Source: Ignavibacteriaceae bacterium (lineage in GTDB: Bacteria; Bacteroidota; Ignavibacteria; Ignavibacteriales; Ignavibacteriaceae). From it: a DNA stretch of 9,042 nt. The notes beneath the pieces were generated by a model that made no database searches, had not been told where the DNA came from, and saw only the letters and a program-made list of their open reading frames with translations. Positions within the stretch are counted from its first letter, which is position 1; every line of letters starts with the position of its first letter. The position numbers were made by a program, and so were the translations under genes. Location: positions 1-9,042 of the forward strand of contig JALONF010000058.1 in NCBI GenBank assembly GCA_025455085.1, given 5' to 3'. This document shows positions 5,611 to 9,042 of this stretch, piece after piece.

Positions 5611-8520
5611 ATGAAAAACTTTTTTCTGCTGATTGGCATATTCCTCATGACTTTATCAGTTGTGTCTTTTGCACAATTAGATTCTGTTTGGTATCAAGGT
5701 CCTGTTCAGGGGAGTGTTCAGTCAGGAGCTATTCAAAACACAGATAATTTTACAGATGAATTAATAATTAATGGAGAGACAAAGGAAATTCCTCTGCAGG
5801 AAATGAAGCAAATTGATTTTGACCCAACTTTACCTGAAATTGATCAAACCTCTTTAACTCCTTCCATTTATGTTGAAGATTTAAATGCGGGTCGTGAGGG
5901 CGATGCTATTCTTGGACAGGAAATAGTTCTGCAGTCATTTCCGGGAATTGGTATGACAAACTATGTCCCTCCTGATCCAACAATGGCTGTTGGCCCGAAT
6001 CACATCATAGTCTGTGCAAACAGTCTCTTTAAAATATTTGACAAACAAGGCAATCAATTAAAGAATATAAATGCTGGCGCCTGGTGGGCACCAGTTTCAG
6101 CATTTGAAGCTGGAGACCCGCAGGTACTTTATGATCATTATGCACAAAGATGGATTTTAGGATGGATGGAGGTAAGTGATAGCCCTCCGGCTTATGGAAC
6201 ATTAATTGCCTATTCTGATGATTCCGATCCTTTAGGAGTTTGGTACATTTATAGACTATCCCATACTTCTTTTCCTGATTACCCCAAGTTAGGATTTGAT
6301 GAAGATGCAATTTATATAATGAGCAGGCAAGTAAATTTGGGTTATAATCGTATTCGAATAGTTAACAAAGCAGAATTATATGCAAGTAATGCAGGTCCAT
6401 TAACTTATAAAGATCTTTTTAATATCAGGACTCCAAATGGAGGACCTACCAGTACGGCTCTTGATGTCATACACCCTGCTATATCTTATACTCCTGGAAG
6501 TGGAGCCTGGTTTTTCTGGGCGCGAGGAAGCATTGGACAAACACAGTCTTCTGTCTTTTATGCTATATATAAAATAACTAATCCTCTCACTAATCCTGGT
6601 ATTAGAGGGAAATTATTACCAGTGCCTACATATTTTACTCCGCCTCTCGGGGGTCAGCTAGGTGGTGGTGTGGGTCTGGAAACTATCGGGTGGATGAGTA
6701 GAGCACCAATTGTGAGAGACGGATTTTTGTATGCTGTACACGATGCTAGAAATTCTACAAATGCCTCATTTTCAAGTGTAAGATATTTAAAGGTAAACAT
6801 TAGTACAAGTACACCATCAATTGTAGACAATATAGAATTTGGAAATACCGGATATTTCTATTTGTATCCCGGATTAACTGTTGATAAAGATCATAATGTT
6901 GTAATAACATATACGCGTTCAGCTACTACTGAATACGCCGGAGCTTATTTTTCTACCAGATTAGCAAGTGATCCTCCCGGAGTAATAAATCCGAGTATTC
7001 CTATTCAGGTGGGACTCAGTAATTATCAGCAGGCTGGAAGCGGTAGAAATAGATGGGGTGATTATATGGGAATATACCTTGACCCTGTAACTGAACGAAA
7101 TGTATGGATGCTTACTGAATTTGCTAATACCTCAAATTCCTGGGGAACTCAGGTTGGGGAAATCATCACAGGTCCGTATTCGGGAGCTTATGCATATCTT
7201 GTTCCAAGGTCTATAGATTTTAAGGAAGTTGAGACAGGAACTAAAAGCCAAAATGCTTCGGTTATCGTTGCCAACTACGGAGATGCGGATTTAGTAATTT
7301 CAGCTATTCCATCAACTTTTGATGATTTCAAACTTGAATCGACAGTTTCTTTTCCTTTAACAGTCGCTTCATACGATTCATTAACACTTGAGTTCAGCTA
7401 TTCACCAACGGCTGAAGGTGAAGTTAATGTTGTTTATCCGATTACATCGAACGATCCCCAATTAAGTGGTGTACCATTAACTGGAGTTGGTTACGATGTT
7501 GTGCTTTCATCTGAAAAAGTTATTTATGCCTCTTCAGGCACTCAAAATAATGGTGATATGTTAACGGTCGATCCTGTAACAGGTGCAGGAACGATAATAG
7601 GCACATCACTATTTAATGAAGTTACAAGCATATCAATAAATCCTCTTGATGGAAAAATTTACGGTCTTGCCGCTGGTACAGGCTCTTCACAACTACTAAA
7701 GATAAATGCGGCAGAGGGAGATGCTCACGTTTATTTCACAATAAATATACCGCAAATCGCATCAATTGCGTTTGATACAACTGGAGTGCTCTACGCAATT
7801 ACTCGGACAGGTGATTTATATACGATAGATGTCACTACTGGTTTAACAACATTTGTTGTTGATGCAGCCGGTTCTTATCTGGGAATGGCTTTCCATCCAG
7901 CAACTAATGAATTATGGGCTACTACACGAGCAGTAACCTCTCCCGGCAGAGAAACAATTTTCAAAGTGAATCTGACTACTGGTGATACAACAATTGTTGG
8001 ACGAACCGGGCTGGGCAAACAAACTAATGCTATTTTCTTTGATGAGAACTTAAATCTGTTTGGTGTAATAGGTTCTTCCAATGATTTGAATGATTTTATA
8101 AGTATAAACCCTTCTAACGGAGTTGGAACAATAATCGGTTCAATAGGATTCAAGCATATTTTAGGTCTGGCCTATCTTGATCAAATTATATCGAGTGTTG
8201 AGGATGATAATGAAGGAACTATTCCTTCAGAATATGCTTTAAAACAAAATTATCCGAATCCGTTTAACCCAAATACAAAGATTGACTTCTCGCTTCCTGT
8301 TGAATCGAATGTGAAGCTTATAATTTATAACATACTCGGCCAGGAAGTCATCCAGTTAGTTAATAATGAAATGACCGCCGGAAATCATTCAGTCATCTGG
8401 AATGCAAATGATGCAGCCGGTAATCAGCTCACAAGCGGAATTTATCTTTACAAGCTGACAGCTTCAGGTGTGAATGGAAATGAATTTCAGGATATCAAGA
8501 AGATGATTCTTCTAAAGTAA
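5611..8520 (+). CDS. Large secreted multidomain protein with T9SS type A sorting domain
   Basis: A 969-residue exported protein of unknown function. Residues 1-22 are a signal peptide (MKNF, a hydrophobic core, VSFAQ). Residues about 90-525 form a beta-rich, probably propeller-like region opening with PPDPTMAVGPNH (from residue 120) and containing EAGDPQVLYD. Residues about 529-630 look like a choice-of-anchor-D/ASH-type Ig domain (RSIDFKEVETGT, LEFSYSPTAEGE, ITSNDPQ, PLTGVGYDV). Residues about 632-857 hold five blade-like repeats with an (I/V)(D/N)..TG..T.IG core, beginning near 653, 698, 739, 786 and 832. Residues 874-969 are the T9SS C-terminal sorting domain: NYPNPFNP at 880-887, YNILGQEV, SGIYLYKL and a final KKMILLK. 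Family knowledge says such proteins cross the inner membrane by Sec and are then released or anchored on the surface by T9SS. No catalytic motif was recognised; adhesin, binding protein or enzyme are all possible. It is unlinked in function to the oxidase genes. Confidence 0.9.
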   Translation: MKNFFLLIGIFLMTLSVVSFAQLDSVWYQGPVQGSVQSGAIQNTDNFTDELIINGETKEIPLQEMKQIDFDPTLPEIDQTSLTPSIYVEDLNAGREGDAILGQEIVLQSFPGIGMTNYVPPDPTMAVGPNHIIVCANSLFKIFDKQGNQLKNINAGAWWAPVSAFEAGDPQVLYDHYAQRWILGWMEVSDSPPAYGTLIAYSDDSDPLGVWYIYRLSHTSFPDYPKLGFDEDAIYIMSRQVNLGYNRIRIVNKAELYASNAGPLTYKDLFNIRTPNGGPTSTALDVIHPAISYTPGSGAWFFWARGSIGQTQSSVFYAIYKITNPLTNPGIRGKLLPVPTYFTPPLGGQLGGGVGLETIGWMSRAPIVRDGFLYAVHDARNSTNASFSSVRYLKVNISTSTPSIVDNIEFGNTGYFYLYPGLTVDKDHNVVITYTRSATTEYAGAYFSTRLASDPPGVINPSIPIQVGLSNYQQAGSGRNRWGDYMGIYLDPVTERNVWMLTEFANTSNSWGTQVGEIITGPYSGAYAYLVPRSIDFKEVETGTKSQNASVIVANYGDADLVISAIPSTFDDFKLESTVSFPLTVASYDSLTLEFSYSPTAEGEVNVVYPITSNDPQLSGVPLTGVGYDVVLSSEKVIYASSGTQNNGDMLTVDPVTGAGTIIGTSLFNEVTSISINPLDGKIYGLAAGTGSSQLLKINAAEGDAHVYFTINIPQIASIAFDTTGVLYAITRTGDLYTIDVTTGLTTFVVDAAGSYLGMAFHPATNELWATTRAVTSPGRETIFKVNLTTGDTTIVGRTGLGKQTNAIFFDENLNLFGVIGSSNDLNDFISINPSNGVGTIIGSIGFKHILGLAYLDQIISSVEDDNEGTIPSEYALKQNYPNPFNPNTKIDFSLPVESNVKLIIYNILGQEVIQLVNNEMTAGNHSVIWNANDAAGNQLTSGIYLYKLTASGVNGNEFQDIKKMILLK

Positions 8521-8544
8521 GTCTTAGTTAAATTATTTTTATTT

Positions 8545-8581
8545 ATTCCCTCCTGTTTGTAACTTGGAGGGAATTTTTTTT
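8545..8581 (+). terminator. Rho-independent terminator
   Basis: A perfect 9-bp stem, ATTCCCTCC (8545-8553) with GGAGGGAAT (8566-8574), encloses a 12-base loop and is followed by seven T residues. It sits 24 bases after the stop of the large secreted protein and separates it from the next gene. Confidence 0.92.
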
Positions 8582-8609
8582 ATCTATCTTCAATTTCAAT
8601 CCACAAATG

Positions 8610-8615
8610 AAAGGG
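8610..8615 (+). promoter_or_regulatory. Ribosome binding site of the last, partial gene
   Basis: AAAGGG with a 7-base spacing to ATG 8623. It supports this start, which is followed directly by a signal peptide. Only about 40 bases separate the preceding terminator from the ATG, so the gene's promoter is not obvious. Confidence 0.6.
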
Positions 8616-8622
8616 TAAACTA

Positions 8623-9042
8623 ATGAATAGATTTACCGTAATATTAAAAAATTTAAGTTTTGTTTTTTTAGTATTCTTAGGCGGATTAAGCTATACGCAG
8701 GACGATCCGAATATTGATAATACTATACATTTAACACCGCCTCCCTCATTTATTATAAATTCACCTACAGGCCGACAGTTAATAACCTCTGATGAGGGAT
8801 TCGATAATTTTTATCTTGGAATTGATTTTGCAGAGCCGCATATGTCTGCTAATCCAAATAACCCTACAGAATACTTTAATGCATTTAATACAAATGCAAC
8901 TCATTATACTTACAATGGTGTTGATTGGATTTTCCAGAGTCCTGCTTTTGGATTTCCTATGAGCGGTGACCCGGTTACTGCTTACGATAGTCTTGGTAAC
9001 TTGTATTATGAAAACATGTATAATTCAGGAGGAAACATAGTC
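8623..9042 (+). CDS. Secreted beta-propeller-like protein (3' partial)
   Basis: The frame is open from ATG 8623 to the right edge, giving the first 140 residues. It starts with a signal peptide (MNRFTVILKN, a hydrophobic stretch, then GGLSYTQ with likely cleavage near residue 26). The mature part has features seen in secreted sialidase/BNR-like propellers: AEPHMSANPNNPTEYFNAF at about 73-91 (the 'NP.NP' pattern), then GVDWIFQS, then SGDPVTAYDSLGNLYYE. The GDP..xYD stretch recalls EAGDPQVLYD in the upstream secreted protein, so the two may share a fold. The C-terminus, where a T9SS sorting domain would be expected, is outside the window. The specific function cannot be told; the export call is firm and the fold is an inference. 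Confidence 0.8.
   Translation, partial: MNRFTVILKNLSFVFLVFLGGLSYTQDDPNIDNTIHLTPPPSFIINSPTGRQLITSDEGFDNFYLGIDFAEPHMSANPNNPTEYFNAFNTNATHYTYNGVDWIFQSPAFGFPMSGDPVTAYDSLGNLYYENMYNSGGNIV

Noticed and set aside
6029..8153. Antisense reading frames inside the large secreted protein (6029-6310 and 7875-8153, minus strand)
   Set aside because: Shadow frames opposite a continuous multidomain protein with signal peptide and sorting domain.

Overview
The window reads as a piece of an AT-rich genome from the Bacteroidota/Chlorobi/Ignavibacteria side of the FCB bacteria, most likely an Ignavibacteria-type organism. Two things point there: the large secreted protein ends in a type IX secretion (T9SS) sorting domain with the NYPNPFNP signature, and the respiratory genes form an A2-type haem-copper oxidase cluster. 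This placement is inference; no rRNA or other phylogenetic marker is present.

Region 1 (2-5484) is one tight same-strand gene cluster for an aa3-type cytochrome c oxidase. In order it holds subunit I (ctaD, cut by the left edge), subunit III (ctaE), subunit IV (ctaF), subunit II with a complete CuA site (ctaC), haem O synthase (ctaB), and an unrecognised 8-helix membrane protein with a C-terminal cytochrome c domain. Gaps run from a 4-base overlap to 16 bases, so co-transcription is likely. Subunit I, II and III form the catalytic core, subunit IV is the small accessory subunit, and CtaB makes haem O on the way to haem A. Subunit II has no fused cytochrome c domain, so the last gene is a candidate for supplying the electron-delivering haem c; its membrane part distantly resembles the first eight helices of CydA. 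This is the most interesting object in the window.

Region 2 (5485-5610) is a short AT-rich gap. A 10-bp inverted repeat, with one arm inside the end of the preceding gene and the other followed by a T run, may mark the end of the oxidase transcript.

Region 3 (5611-9042) encodes exported proteins. A 969-residue multidomain protein (signal peptide, beta-rich/propeller region, choice-of-anchor-D-like Ig domain, five-blade repeat region, T9SS sorting domain) is followed by a strong intrinsic terminator and then the first 140 codons of a second secreted protein, which runs off the right edge. No tRNA, rRNA, CRISPR or mobile element was seen.
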